From CAIVVT01 sp963838205 (lineage in GTDB: Bacteria > Acidobacteriota > Terriglobia > Bryobacterales > Bryobacteraceae), in contig CAWIQF010000003.1 in NCBI GenBank assembly GCA_963838205.1, positions 62,001 to 126,000 on the forward strand: a stretch of DNA of 64,000 nucleotides, given 5' to 3'. How positions within the stretch are numbered: the stretch's first letter is position 1; each line of letters opens with the position of its first letter. Both the position numbers and the translations under genes were made by a program. Shown in pieces: positions 17,537 through 27,141 of the stretch. The notes beneath the pieces were generated by a model that saw nothing but the letters and a program-made list of their open reading frames with translations, was not told the DNA's origin and searched no databases.

Positions 17537-19375
17537 ATGATCGATAAAAGTGCGATCACGCTCCTGGCGGCAGCGATGCTGAGCGCGCACGCTTTGGCCC
17601 AGAGTGCGTCTCCCGTCGCTGCGGTATGGGCCGTCAACGATGGCGAGAAGGTGGCCCGCGACGATCTGGCCAACCCGAACAAGGGGGGCAATTCCGCTTG
17701 GGACGGGATGCATATTCGCCTGTTCGGCGCGCGCAATGAGGTGCTTGCTTTTCAAGTGATCGTTGAGTCGGGCGCCAACGGCATTCAGCAGTTGAACCTT
17801 TCGCTGCCGACTCTCACCAGCACTTCCGGCCTTTCCTCCATCGCCTACCAGGCGCCGGTCGACGACCCGAGCCAGTACGCTGGACGACCCATTCAGCTAT
17901 TCTCCGAGAACTACATGTACATCCCCGGGCCGTCGAGCGCCACCTGGATCTACGTTGCAGGCTCTCCCAGCGCGCCGGCCGACATCGTCGGCTGGAAACC
18001 AGTCCAACTGGTTCCCGAGAACGCGCTGGTGGGACGCGGAGGATTTCCTCTGACCGTCGCGCCGCTCCAGAACCAGGGGTTTTGGATCGAGGTTTACACG
18101 GGCAAAGATCTGCCGGCAGGGATGTACGAAGGCACGGTTCAGGTCTCGGCCGATGGCGCCGTAATCGGCGTCCCGGTCGAACTGGAGCTGTTCGATTTCA
18201 CGCTCCCGGATCAGAACAGCATCAACGCGATGTTCTACTACGAGAGTTCCCAGCCGGAACTGTATCAGGGGCTCAACCTCGACGATGCCTACCACCGCTT
18301 CGCACACCGCAATCGGGTGGAGTTCGTCAATGCCTACGACCAGGCGGCGGCGCTTGCCGCGCAGGGCCGCTTCGATGGCAGCGCTTTCACTGCCGCGACA
18401 GGCTACGAAGGGCCCGGCGAAGCAACCGGCAACATCATCCTGCCGGCTACTTTTTACGGCCCCGGCACTGCGTTTGACACGCAGGCCAGCGCGTGGAGTA
18501 CCTCCGACGAGTGGATGACATTTTTGGCCGCGTTTCTGCCGCAGGCAATAACGTTTGTCTATCTACCCGACGAGCCGTCGGCCTCTCAGTATCCTTACAT
18601 CCTGAGCATCTCTTCGAACATCAAGTCCGACCCGGGCATTGGCAAGAACCTGCCGCTTTTCGTCACCACCCAGTGGGTCCAGCAGCTCGACAGCGCGATC
18701 GATATCTGGTGCGCGGCTCCTTCCGAGTACGTAATCAGCACGGCCATCGCGCAGCGCGCCAAAGGTCATCGCTATTGGACTTATAACGGTGGGCGGCCCT
18801 TCGCTCCGGCGATTGTCATCGATTCGCCGGCCACCGATCCGCGGGCGATGATCTGGGCTTGCTTCAAGCACGGCATTGAGACCTACTTCTACTGGCACAC
18901 GGATCAGTGGTTGGCTAACTCCCAGAACAAGACGGATCCGCTGCAGAACGTCTGGGGCAACCCAATCACATTCGACAGTCGCGGCACTCCGGGGGGAGCG
19001 TTCGCCTACGGCGACGGAGTCTTGATGTATCCGGGCACCGATGTGCAGTTCCCGGATCAGAATCGCGGCATCGCGGGCCCCGTTTCAACGATCCAACTGG
19101 GCAATTTCCGGCGCGGACTCCAGGACCATCTATACCTCAGCATGGGGCGGCAACTCGGTCTGGGGGCTTTGGTGGATGAGTTAGTCGGGACCCTCGTACC
19201 CCAGGTGTTCTCGGATACAAACGCCAGTGCCCCGGTCGGCTTCTCCCAAACCGGCAATGACTACGAGAACGCCCGCCGTCTGCTCGCGCGCCGGATAGCG
19301 ATGGAGCTGCATCCTGGGCGCATCCCGAGAATCCCAGAACCAATCAGTCCGAAGGCACCGGCGGTAGTTCAATAG
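17537..19375 (+). CDS. secreted DUF4091-type (glycoside-hydrolase-like) protein
   Basis: The 612-residue protein starts at ATG 17537 with AGGGA about 11 bases upstream. It has a signal peptide (residues 1-22, cleavage after AHALAQ). The central part has beta-sandwich-like strands (FGARNEVLAFQVIVES, PAGMYEGTVQVSADG), then a TIM-barrel-like part with FVYLPDEPS and WACFKHGIETYFYWHTDQW, and a C-terminal DUF4091 region. The Asp-Glu pair in YLPDEPS lies where GH123-like enzymes carry catalytic acids. I infer a periplasmic or secreted glycosidase, substrate unknown. The next functional gene is a Tat-type Gfo/Idh/MocA protein, which also fits sugar degradation. Confidence 0.75.
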   Translation: MIDKSAITLLAAAMLSAHALAQSASPVAAVWAVNDGEKVARDDLANPNKGGNSAWDGMHIRLFGARNEVLAFQVIVESGANGIQQLNLSLPTLTSTSGLSSIAYQAPVDDPSQYAGRPIQLFSENYMYIPGPSSATWIYVAGSPSAPADIVGWKPVQLVPENALVGRGGFPLTVAPLQNQGFWIEVYTGKDLPAGMYEGTVQVSADGAVIGVPVELELFDFTLPDQNSINAMFYYESSQPELYQGLNLDDAYHRFAHRNRVEFVNAYDQAAALAAQGRFDGSAFTAATGYEGPGEATGNIILPATFYGPGTAFDTQASAWSTSDEWMTFLAAFLPQAITFVYLPDEPSASQYPYILSISSNIKSDPGIGKNLPLFVTTQWVQQLDSAIDIWCAAPSEYVISTAIAQRAKGHRYWTYNGGRPFAPAIVIDSPATDPRAMIWACFKHGIETYFYWHTDQWLANSQNKTDPLQNVWGNPITFDSRGTPGGAFAYGDGVLMYPGTDVQFPDQNRGIAGPVSTIQLGNFRRGLQDHLYLSMGRQLGLGALVDELVGTLVPQVFSDTNASAPVGFSQTGNDYENARRLLARRIAMELHPGRIPRIPEPISPKAPAVVQ

Positions 19376-20091
19376 CAAGACTTTCCCGAGGCAGGCCGGA
19401 TCGATCTTAATTCGCCTTGAATCGATTTGTCTTAAGACGATCGCCAGCCAACTTCCTTTACTAGCGTTCTTCGACCGTTTTCCGCCGGCATAGGGACATG
19501 CATTGGCGATTCCCGTTGCACAACCGCATCCGCAAAGTGGCCATCAGCGGTACGGGCAATTCCACGTGAGTGGCTGCCCAGGACGGAGCCGGGTGGAACC
19601 CTAAACTAAGGCCGGGCGTGAAACGCGGGGTCTCTTTCCGATTGCCCGACAACGCATCTCCCAACATTGCGGCGCGCTCCCGCCGCTCTCGCAGTAAGTC
19701 TTCCCGTGGTGACCGGTCCACGCTCTCCCCAGGCCGCCCAGCGGTCTTGAAGAACCAACCTACCCCGCAGCGGACTTGCGGAACAGCAAGCCCGTCGTGC
19801 TGCTGGATGAGTGGAAAGTTACGGGCGTGCGGAATTGACGCCTTACTGTTTGTCCGGAGGGGGTTTCGGCTGCCCGAGCAGGCTAGCAGTCAGAAGCAGC
19901 GCCAACAGGACTGGACTCCACCCGGTCACGGCAAGAGTCTACCAGGAGGGTGGCCGTTCGCGCCAAGATAATGCGGTTGTAATACCGGTTTACCCTTGAC
20001 TTTGCCGCTTCTTCGAATAAGATCCGAACGGAGTGTGTGACTGTGTCGAAATGACCGCACGAGGTGTCTGTCGGCCCAAAAGGGGAGTTGC

Positions 20092-20208
20092 ATGTTTCAC
20101 GTCAAAGCTGTCTCCATTCTGCTCGGTGTTCGGCGCATGACGATGGATCACTCTTCTCACCCGGAAACGCAGGGCAAGAACGGTCGTCTCGAGGATAAAT
20201 CTGGATGA
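20092..20208 (+). CDS. possible small protein (38 aa)
   Basis: ATG 20092 is preceded by AAAAGGGGAG with 5 bases of spacing, a good ribosome-binding site. The frame closes at TGA 20206-20208. The product begins MFHVKAVSILLGVRR and ends in a hydrophilic, charged tail. It could be a genuine small protein or the surviving 5' end of a decayed gene. No family is recognised. Confidence 0.25.
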   Translation: MFHVKAVSILLGVRRMTMDHSSHPETQGKNGRLEDKSG

Positions 20209-20404
20209 GAAGAACGCCGGCTATGCCCGTGGCGAAGGGCTAGACGGAGGCGGTGGAAGCCGCGAAAATCAAACGATCGGGCGGCGACGGCCGGCGCTGT
20301 GGCCATTGAATCCATTAGAAAGGCCGCGCTGCCGGATGTTGGTCGCTCGCGGCAACGCGTAAGTGGCGCTTGGTAACGCGGGAGACGGTTCCCGGAGGGG
20401 AAAA

Positions 20405-20480
20405 TGCAAATCGCAAAATCAAAGCCTGGTGGCTGGGTATACACTGAACAGGATCCGGGAGTCCAAAATTGGAATTCCGG
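20405..20480 (+). repeat. short dispersed repeat, copy 2 (upstream of the Gfo/Idh gene)
   Basis: This is the second copy of the element at 17408-17483, with core CTGAACAGGATCCGGGAGTC. Its reading frame gives SKPGGWVYTEQDPGVQNW and stops soon after. The 3' end folds as CCGG..TCCAA/TTGGA..CCGG. It ends 22 bases before ATG 20503, so it may lie in the leader of that mRNA. Confidence 0.6.
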
Positions 20481-20502
20481 CCAATAAGGTGAGGAAACTC
20501 TC

Positions 20503-21801
20503 ATGCACTCTTCCGTCGATCGGCGTCGCTTCCTCAAGACCATTTCCGCCGCCGCGCTCAGCTCGGCCCACGCGGCGGCTGAGGAGAAGCCCGTGCGCGT
20601 CGGGATTCTCGGTTCCGGCGGACGCGGCACAGGGCTTCTGGGCATCCTGCTGAGCTTAAAGAACGTTCTGGTTCCTGCCATCTGTGACATCAGCGAAAAC
20701 AACCTCGGTCACGCGCAGAATCTCGTCGAGCAGGCCGGCCAACCGCGCCCCGAAGGCTACTCACGCGGCGAGCACGACTTCGAACGGCTGCTCCAGCGCA
20801 ACGATCTCGACGCCGTTCTGATCGCCAGCCCGTGGGAATGGCACACGCCCATGGCCGTCGCCGCCATGCTGGCGGGCAAGTACGCCGCGGTCGAAGTGCC
20901 CTGCGCGCTCACCTATGACCAGTGTTGGCAACTGGTCGACACGCACGAACGCACCAAAGTGCCTTGCATGATGCTCGAAAACTGGAGCTTCCGCCGCGAC
21001 AATCTCGCCGTCCTCAACATGGTTCGCGCGGGCCTGTTCGGCCAGATGGTCCACTGTCATTGCGCCCATTCCCACGATTGCATCGACCACTGGTTCTGGG
21101 ACAAGGATGGCAACGCCCGCTGGCCCGCCCGGTACCTCATCGAGCGGAACGCCGATCAGTACCCCACCCACGCCCTCGGCCCTGTTCTGAGCTGGCTGGA
21201 TATCAACTGCGGCGACGCCTTCGCGCACCTCACCTCCACCGCCACCGATTCGCGCGGCATCAACGACTACTTTGCGCGCACCTTCGGCCCCAACCATCCC
21301 AACGCCAAACTGCGTTACGCCCAGGGCGATATTGTCACCAGCATCGTGCGCACCCACAAAGGCCGCTCCATCGTCATTAACTACGACATGCAATTGCCGC
21401 GCCCTTACGACAATCGTTGGATGGCGCAGGGGACCCTCGGCGTCTATGAGGAAGACCGCAGCCTGGTCTACCTGCATGGCCGCAGCCCGCGTTACCAGGA
21501 GTGGGAACCCTTCGCCCCGTACCAGGAGCAGTACGAGCACTCCTGGTGGAAGGAGCTCCGATCTCAGGCTGCCGAGGTCTCGCATGGCGGCACCGACCTG
21601 CTGGAACTGCGCGAATTCGTCCGCGCCGTCCGCAATAAAACGCAAACGCCCATCGACGTGTACGACTCCGTGACCATGAGCGCCGTCATCCCGCTTTCGG
21701 AGGAGTCCATCCGCAAAGGAGGCACGCCCATCCCTTGCCCCGATTTCACGCGCGGCCGTTGGCAGACCCGCAAACCGAGTTTCGCTCTCTGCGAATCCTG
21801 A
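20503..21801 (+). CDS. Tat-exported Gfo/Idh/MocA family oxidoreductase (GH109-like)
   Basis: The 432-residue protein begins with a twin-arginine signal (DRRRFLKTISAAAL, residues 6-19). A Rossmann fold follows, with GILGSGGRGTG at about 35-45 for NAD(P), and then the GFO/IDH/MocA C-terminal alpha/beta domain. Full-length similarity is to GH109-like proteins, NAD-dependent glycosidases or dehydrogenases acting on sugars; I infer this from the overall pattern (EVPCALTYDQCWQLV, HALGPVLSWLDIN). GAGGA lies 9 bases before the ATG. Export of a folded, cofactor-bearing enzyme is consistent with the Tat motif. The substrate is unknown. Confidence 0.85.
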   Translation: MHSSVDRRRFLKTISAAALSSAHAAAEEKPVRVGILGSGGRGTGLLGILLSLKNVLVPAICDISENNLGHAQNLVEQAGQPRPEGYSRGEHDFERLLQRNDLDAVLIASPWEWHTPMAVAAMLAGKYAAVEVPCALTYDQCWQLVDTHERTKVPCMMLENWSFRRDNLAVLNMVRAGLFGQMVHCHCAHSHDCIDHWFWDKDGNARWPARYLIERNADQYPTHALGPVLSWLDINCGDAFAHLTSTATDSRGINDYFARTFGPNHPNAKLRYAQGDIVTSIVRTHKGRSIVINYDMQLPRPYDNRWMAQGTLGVYEEDRSLVYLHGRSPRYQEWEPFAPYQEQYEHSWWKELRSQAAEVSHGGTDLLELREFVRAVRNKTQTPIDVYDSVTMSAVIPLSEESIRKGGTPIPCPDFTRGRWQTRKPSFALCES

Positions 21802-22321
21802 ACGAGCGGGTTTCAGAAACCGAAACCTCCTGATCTGTCCCGCTGGGATTCTGGCCTCGCTGGACGTGGCATGTTTTATCCATCTTGCCGATCCGGACTA
21901 AAGGGAATGAAATGAATGGGTTAACGCTGGCGAATTGGGCTGCCGGTTGGCACAGGCTAAAGGCACTGGTCCTGGATAGCCTTTCATCGCCGATTAACGC
22001 CTCCAGCAGATCGTCAGACCCGAGCAGGACGATTTTCATGACAGCCCGAGCGGCTACCAGGCAGCTACTGACGGAGGTGGTCCCACAGGACGCTGTGTCG
22101 CGGGGAACCGACGCTGCCCGCGGGCTGGCGGAAACCACCGCGCCATTAGTTCCAGGCGCCGCCGCAAGGGCTGCGCCGACCCTGTCCCGCATTGCGCCGC
22201 GAGCTTACGCGCGCCCGGCCACTGTGCAACAATGCGCAAAAACGGCCGTCTGTACGACGCTTCTTTGTTTTTTCTGCTTCGCGTAAGCTTGTGTTTTGTT
22301 TTGGTTTCAGTGGCTTACTGC
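21802..22321. other. intergenic region with a possible integrase remnant
   Basis: No complete gene is visible in these 520 bases. A short plus-strand segment at 21912-21998 resembles the N-terminus of a tyrosine recombinase (listed separately). The 3' end (about 22260-22320) is T-rich on the plus strand, which in reverse gives an A-rich stretch after the stop of the minus-strand PspC gene. Confidence 0.4.
21912..21998 (+). pseudogene. possible tyrosine-recombinase N-terminal fragment
   Basis: The frame from ATG 21912 begins MNGLTLANW and continues with RLKALVLDSLSSPI, which resembles the first residues of acidobacterial phage-type integrases as I remember them. The expected continuation is absent; after about 21998 the sequence no longer reads like an integrase. 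This is a weak call from memory. Confidence 0.22.
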
Positions 22322-22627
22322 TCAGGCGCGAGAATAGTTGTAGTATTCCTCGCTGGGCACGGCGATCCACAGCACGATGTAAGCCAGCAAACCGATGCCG
22401 TGCAGTATGAAGGCGGCGAGGAAAGCGACGCGCACCAGCGTCGGGTCCCAATCATAGTGCCGGGCGATGCCGCCGCAAACGCCGGCGATTTTCTTCCCCT
22501 GGTAAATGCGCGTGAGCCGGGGCCGCCCGTGCGGTCCATAGGCCGCGGCACTAGGAGCAAGCTTGCCGCAGCTCGCGCAGAAGCGGTCGTCCGCTCGCAT
22601 TTCCTTGCCGCAACTGGTGCAATACAT
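22322..22627 (-). CDS. PspC-domain membrane protein with zinc ribbon
   Basis: The 101-residue protein starts at 22627, where GGAGG stands 6 bases upstream. An N-terminal zinc ribbon has two CxxC knuckles (YCTSCGKEM and FCASCGKL). The PspC domain follows at about 45-95, with the typical KKIAGVCGGIARHYDWDPTLVR and a hydrophobic helix ending WIAVPSEE. PspC-family proteins sense or respond to envelope stress; the zinc-ribbon form is a common stand-alone variant outside the proteobacterial psp operon. Confidence 0.88.
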   Translation of the reverse strand: MYCTSCGKEMRADDRFCASCGKLAPSAAAYGPHGRPRLTRIYQGKKIAGVCGGIARHYDWDPTLVRVAFLAAFILHGIGLLAYIVLWIAVPSEEYYNYSRA

Positions 22628-22812
22628 ATTCGCCTCCCTGGCCGCCACTCCCGATCCTCTGAACCCTGGCCGGTCACATTTGAATACGCAAACGGCGCGG
22701 CGCTTGTTCCCGGGATGGCACGGCCGCCTGGCGGACCGCCGAGGACGTGTTACGAGTGTAACAACGGCTACCCGGCCTGGAAACTCGCGGCGCCGTATGC
22801 CATTCTAACCCC

Positions 22813-23319
22813 ATGCTTCACACTGCCCTGCTCTTGCTTCTGGCGCCGCCGCCGATGGTTGGGGATCTAAAAACGAATTTTGACAGCGAAATGAAGAAGG
22901 CCATCGCGCTGGCCGAAGCCATCCCCGAAGAGAAGTACGGCTACCGGCCGGCCGCCAACGTGCGCACAACGGGCGAAGTGCTGGTGCACATCGCCAACGG
23001 CAACCGCGAGTTCCTGAGCGCCATAAAAGGCGCTACCAGGGACCAGATGATGGCGCTGTTCAAAGATCAGGAGCAAAAGGAAAAGAACCTGACGGGCAAA
23101 GCGGCAATCATCGCCGAAATGAAGGCTTCGTGGGAAGAGGTAACAAAGGCGCTCGACGCGGAGAGCGAAGAGAGCCTGAAGAAGCCGGTGTCCACATTCG
23201 GTCCGAAGGCTACCGTACAGGGAGTGTGGATCGGCAGCGTGGCGCACGTGGCCGAACACCTCGGGCAGTTGATCGCCTACGCGCGCGCCAGCGGCATCAA
23301 ACCGCCGTGGTCGGAGTAA
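22813..23319 (+). CDS. exported DinB-family protein
   Basis: The 168-residue four-helix protein keeps the three metal-binding His of DinB/YfiT-like proteins, one in LVHIANGN and two in VAHVAEHLGQL. Residues 1-14 (MLHTALLLLLAPPP) form a short hydrophobic leader, so the protein is probably exported, unlike the cytoplasmic founders. Members include thiol-dependent transferases and many of unknown role. The start at 22813 lacks a clear ribosome-binding site; a second in-frame Met at residue 15 would remove the leader. Confidence 0.8.
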   Translation: MLHTALLLLLAPPPMVGDLKTNFDSEMKKAIALAEAIPEEKYGYRPAANVRTTGEVLVHIANGNREFLSAIKGATRDQMMALFKDQEQKEKNLTGKAAIIAEMKASWEEVTKALDAESEESLKKPVSTFGPKATVQGVWIGSVAHVAEHLGQLIAYARASGIKPPWSE

Positions 23320-23341
23320 CGCGGCCGCGCCGGAAAACGGG

Positions 23342-24484
23342 CTAATAACTGACCTTGCCGAGCACGACGGAGTGGCAGGCTCCAGTAGCCGAGGGCACGC
23401 TGGAGGCGCGGCCGAGGCAGGTCTCATAGGCCAGGACGGCGAAGGCGACGGCCTCCTTGAAGTCGGGATCGACGCCGTGCTTGGCGGTCGTGATGAGCTT
23501 CAACTTTTCCGGCAATTCCTCGCGCAGGCATTGCATGAGGAACGGGTTCTTGACGCCGCCGCCGCTGGCAATCACTTCGGCGATTGCTCCAGTCTGCTCC
23601 ACGCAAGCACAGATGGCCTCGGCAATCGTCACGGCCGTAAGACGGGTGACGGTGGCGACCAGGTCCTCGCCGGAAAGGCCGGTGCGGATCAGACGGGCCG
23701 CCAATTCCTCGCCATACTGCTCGCGGCCGGCGGACTTGGGCGGAGGGCGATGGTAGAAGTCGTCCTGCAGTAATACGGCCAGGAGAGCGGGATTGACGAT
23801 GCCGGCGCGGCCCATGGCGCCGTCGAAATCGCAGCGCTTGGCCCCGCCGGAAAAGTGGGCGGCCAATTGGTCGATCAGCAGGTTGCCGGGGCCGGTATCG
23901 AAGGCCAGGACCTGGGACAGCTGGCAGTTGGGGGCCAGCAGCGTCACGTTGGCGATGCCGCCGATATTGACCAGCGCGCGCCCTTTCTTCTTGTGGCGGA
24001 ACAGCAACCAGTCCACGTAAGGTACCAGCGGAGCGCCCTGCCCGCCGGCGGCGATATCGCGCGGGCGGAAGTCGCTCACGACGGTGGTGGCGGTGAGTTC
24101 CGCCAGAACGCTGCCGTCGCCGATCTGCAGGGTCGAAGCGACCTTGCGGCCAAGCACGTCGGCCGGCGCCCCCTCGTGGTAAATCGTCTGGCCGTGGCAG
24201 CCGATCAGCGCCACCTCAGCGGGGTCCAGGCTGGCGGCGCGGCAGCAGTCGAAAAACGCTTCCGCATACAACTGCGGCAGCAGGAAGTGCAGCCGGGCGA
24301 TGGCGCGGGTGTGCGTATCGGAGTTCGAAACAGACAGCAGCGCGGCGCGCACGTCGTCCGTGTAGGCCTGCGTGTAGGTGGCGGTTGTGGCGACCTCCAA
24401 CGTCGCCGCGCGAGGGACAATGTCGACGATGGCCACGTCGATGCCGTCGAGGGAAGTGCCGCTCATGATGCCAGCGACTTTCAT
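23342..24484 (-). CDS. anmK: anhydro-N-acetylmuramic acid kinase
   Basis: The 380-residue protein of the ASKHA fold cleaves and phosphorylates 1,6-anhydro-MurNAc to MurNAc-6-phosphate in peptidoglycan recycling. MSGTSLDGIDVA near the N-terminus is the phosphate-binding signature; GCHGQTIYHEG and NIGGIANVT are further family motifs, and ASGGGVKNPFLM marks the C-terminal nucleotide site. The start overlaps the mutS stop by ATGA, with GGAG 6 bases upstream, so it is translationally coupled to mutS. Confidence 0.93.
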   Translation of the reverse strand: MKVAGIMSGTSLDGIDVAIVDIVPRAATLEVATTATYTQAYTDDVRAALLSVSNSDTHTRAIARLHFLLPQLYAEAFFDCCRAASLDPAEVALIGCHGQTIYHEGAPADVLGRKVASTLQIGDGSVLAELTATTVVSDFRPRDIAAGGQGAPLVPYVDWLLFRHKKKGRALVNIGGIANVTLLAPNCQLSQVLAFDTGPGNLLIDQLAAHFSGGAKRCDFDGAMGRAGIVNPALLAVLLQDDFYHRPPPKSAGREQYGEELAARLIRTGLSGEDLVATVTRLTAVTIAEAICACVEQTGAIAEVIASGGGVKNPFLMQCLREELPEKLKLITTAKHGVDPDFKEAVAFAVLAYETCLGRASSVPSATGACHSVVLGKVSY

Positions 24485-27141
24485 CCCTGCTCCAACTCTT
24501 CCTTCAGTTCAGCCAATAACCTGAGTGCGTCGAGCGGCCGCAGATTATCAATCTCCAGAGCGCGGATGCGCTCGGCGATTTCCCAACCCACGGGCTCAAA
24601 CATGCGGATCTGGAGCGCGGATTCCGCGACCGGCTTTTTCGGCGGAACCAATTCCACGCTCACCGTGTGTTCGGATTTCTCGTGCAGCGCCAGTATCTCG
24701 CGCGCCCGCTCAATCACGGCCAGCGGAAGCGCAGCCAGGCGAGCCACCTCGATGCCGTAACTCTTATCGGCGGCCCCGGGTTCCACTTTACGCAGGAACA
24801 GGATCTGATCCCCGGACTCGCGCACCGAGACGTGCAAATTGCGCACGCCCGGCAGCCGCTCCTCGAGCTCGGTGAGTTCGTGATAGTGCGTCGCGAACAG
24901 GGTCCAGGCGCCGATGCGCTCGTGCAGGAACTCGATCACCGACCAGGCCAGTGCCAAGCCGTCATAGGTGGCCGTGCCACGGCCGATCTCGTCCAGGACC
25001 ACCAGACTGTCTTGTGTTGCGGTGTTGAGGATCACGGCCGTCTCGGTCATCTCGACCATGAACGTCGAGCGGCCGCGGGCAAGATTGTCGGAGGCGCCGA
25101 TACGGGTGAAAACCCGGTCGATGATTGGCAATAAAGCTTCGTCCGCCGGGACAAAACCGCCCATCTGCGCGAGCACGACCAGCAGCGCTGCCTGGCGTAA
25201 ATAAGTGGACTTTCCTCCCATGTTCGGCCCCGTGATGATCGCAATCCGGCAATTGCCGCGGTCGAGGTAGAGGTCGTTCGGAATGAAGCGCTGGGCCTCG
25301 CGCTCAGCCAGTTTTTCGATCACCGGATGGCGCCCCACGGCGATCTTCATTTCACCCGACTGGCTGAAACGCGGCCGCGTGTAGCGCCGGTCCACGGCCA
25401 CCTGCGCCAGCGCGGCGTAGAAGTCAACCTCGGCGACGGCGCCGGCCGTGGCGCGAATGCGCGCGGCTTCGGCGGCGGCCCGGGCGCGGACTTCCGCGAA
25501 CAAATCGCGTTCGAGCGTCAGGCTGCGCTCCTCGGCGTCGAGCACCTTCGTTTCGAGTTCTTTCAGCTCGGGCGTCGTATAGCGTTCGGCGTTAACCAGA
25601 GTCTGTTTGCGCTCATAATCGGACGGAATTAAGTGCAGATTCGCCTTGGAAACCTCGATATAAAAGCCGAATATATTGTTAAATCGAACCTTTAATGAGT
25701 TAATTCCGGTGCGTTCTTTCTCGCGTTGTTCAATTGCGGCGATAATTTGCCGGGAATTGCGGCTCAGATGGCGCAGTTCGTCCAGCGCCGCGCTGTAGCC
25801 CTCCCGGATGACGCCGCCGTCGGCGAGATTGACCGGCGGCTCGTCGGCGATTGCTTTCAAGATGCAATCCCGCAGTTCGGCCAGATCGTCGAGACCGGCC
25901 AAAGCAGCCTGGAGGTTGGCAGCCGGGGCCGCGGCGAGCGATGGTTTCAACACCGGCACCTGGGCCAGGGTGCGGCCGAGCGCGAGCAGGTCGCGGGGAT
26001 TGGCGGTGCCGAGGGTGATGCGCGCGAGCAGGCGTTCGAGATCCTGAATCCGGCCGAGGATTTCGCGCAGCTTCGTGCGTTCGATCGTCGCGGCCTTTAG
26101 CCACTCGACGGCATCGAGCCGGGCTTCGATTTCCGCGCGATCGAGCGACGGCCGCAGCAGGCGCCGGCGCAGCAGGCGGCCGCCCATTCCGGTCAGCGTC
26201 TGGTCGAGCACGCTGAGCAGCGTCGCGTCGCGGCGCGCGTCGAGGTCGGCGGAGAACAAGGGTTCGACGAGTTCGAGATTGCGCACGGTGACCGGGTCGA
26301 GCAGCATGGCGCGGGAGCGGTCGAACCAGGAAGGACGGTCCAGGTGATCGAGCGCGGAGCGCTGCGTGTCGCGCAGATAGTGCAGCAAAGCGCCGGCGGC
26401 TCCGACGGCCAGAGGACGCCCGGCAAGCCCGCATCCGTCCAAAGCCAGCAGCTTGAAATGTTCCTTGAGCAGGCTCTCCGAGTGGTCGGTCGCGAAGGTC
26501 CAGGACTCGACCGGCGTCACCATCCAGCGGCCCTGCGGCGCGTTCTCGCGCGCCGCGGCCGGCAGCAGGAGATCCCGCTTGAGGCCCGGCGAAGGAGCGT
26601 CGCGCCCGGAGCCGGCGAAGAGCAGTTCGCAGACGTTGAGCTGCTCCAGCGCGATCTCCAATTCCTGAGAATCAATTTCGGTGGTGCGGAATTCGCCCGT
26701 CGAGATGTCGACCCAGGCCAGGCCCGTACAGCCCTGGCGCACGACGGCCGCGGCGAGGTAGTTGTTCTCATGCGGGCGCAGGAGCGCGGAGTCCGTGACG
26801 GTGCCGGGCGTGAGAATGCGCGTGATCTCGCGGCGCACGATCTTCTTGGTCAGGCGCGGATCTTCCATCTGGTCGCAGATGGCCACGCGGTAACCCTTCT
26901 GGATCAGGCGCGCGATGTAGTTCTCGACGGCGTGGGCCGGCACGCCGCACATCGGCACCGGCTCGCCTTTTTCCTTGTTGCGCGAGGTCAGAGTGATCTC
27001 GAGTTCGCGCGAAGCGAGGATGGCATCGTCGAAGAACAGCTCGTAGAAATCGCCCAAGCGAAAAAGCAGCAGCGCGTTGGGCGCCTGCTGCTTGGCCGCA
27101 TGGTATTGCCGCATGAGCGGCGTAGACGGCTCGGGACCCAC
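24481..27141 (-). CDS. mutS: DNA mismatch repair protein MutS
   Basis: The 886-residue protein has all MutS parts: the N-terminal mismatch-binding domain with the Phe-x-Glu motif in GDFYELF (31-36), connector and lever regions, and the C-terminal ATPase with Walker A GPNMGGKST (about 632-640), DEIGRGT and FATHYHEL. It recognises mismatches and recruits MutL, which is not in the window. The start is GTG at 27141; STPLMRQY is already conserved MutS sequence, so the internal ATG is too late. anmK follows with a 4-base overlap. Confidence 0.97.
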   Translation of the reverse strand: MGPEPSTPLMRQYHAAKQQAPNALLLFRLGDFYELFFDDAILASRELEITLTSRNKEKGEPVPMCGVPAHAVENYIARLIQKGYRVAICDQMEDPRLTKKIVRREITRILTPGTVTDSALLRPHENNYLAAAVVRQGCTGLAWVDISTGEFRTTEIDSQELEIALEQLNVCELLFAGSGRDAPSPGLKRDLLLPAAARENAPQGRWMVTPVESWTFATDHSESLLKEHFKLLALDGCGLAGRPLAVGAAGALLHYLRDTQRSALDHLDRPSWFDRSRAMLLDPVTVRNLELVEPLFSADLDARRDATLLSVLDQTLTGMGGRLLRRRLLRPSLDRAEIEARLDAVEWLKAATIERTKLREILGRIQDLERLLARITLGTANPRDLLALGRTLAQVPVLKPSLAAAPAANLQAALAGLDDLAELRDCILKAIADEPPVNLADGGVIREGYSAALDELRHLSRNSRQIIAAIEQREKERTGINSLKVRFNNIFGFYIEVSKANLHLIPSDYERKQTLVNAERYTTPELKELETKVLDAEERSLTLERDLFAEVRARAAAEAARIRATAGAVAEVDFYAALAQVAVDRRYTRPRFSQSGEMKIAVGRHPVIEKLAEREAQRFIPNDLYLDRGNCRIAIITGPNMGGKSTYLRQAALLVVLAQMGGFVPADEALLPIIDRVFTRIGASDNLARGRSTFMVEMTETAVILNTATQDSLVVLDEIGRGTATYDGLALAWSVIEFLHERIGAWTLFATHYHELTELEERLPGVRNLHVSVRESGDQILFLRKVEPGAADKSYGIEVARLAALPLAVIERAREILALHEKSEHTVSVELVPPKKPVAESALQIRMFEPVGWEIAERIRALEIDNLRPLDALRLLAELKEELEQG

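Larger units (their letters stand above)
19376..20502. other. long intergenic region with remnants
   Basis: These 1127 bases separate two intact secreted-enzyme genes. I see no full-length gene. A 38-codon frame at 20092 with a strong ribosome-binding site and the second copy of the dispersed repeat (20405-20480) are listed separately. The remainder has short open frames on both strands without start signals and looks like decayed sequence. Confidence 0.5.

Noticed and set aside
19843..19929. 28-codon hydrophobic minus-strand frame starting with GTG
   Set aside because: It reads like a short signal peptide with a Pro/Lys tail but has no acceptable ribosome-binding site; too weak to list.
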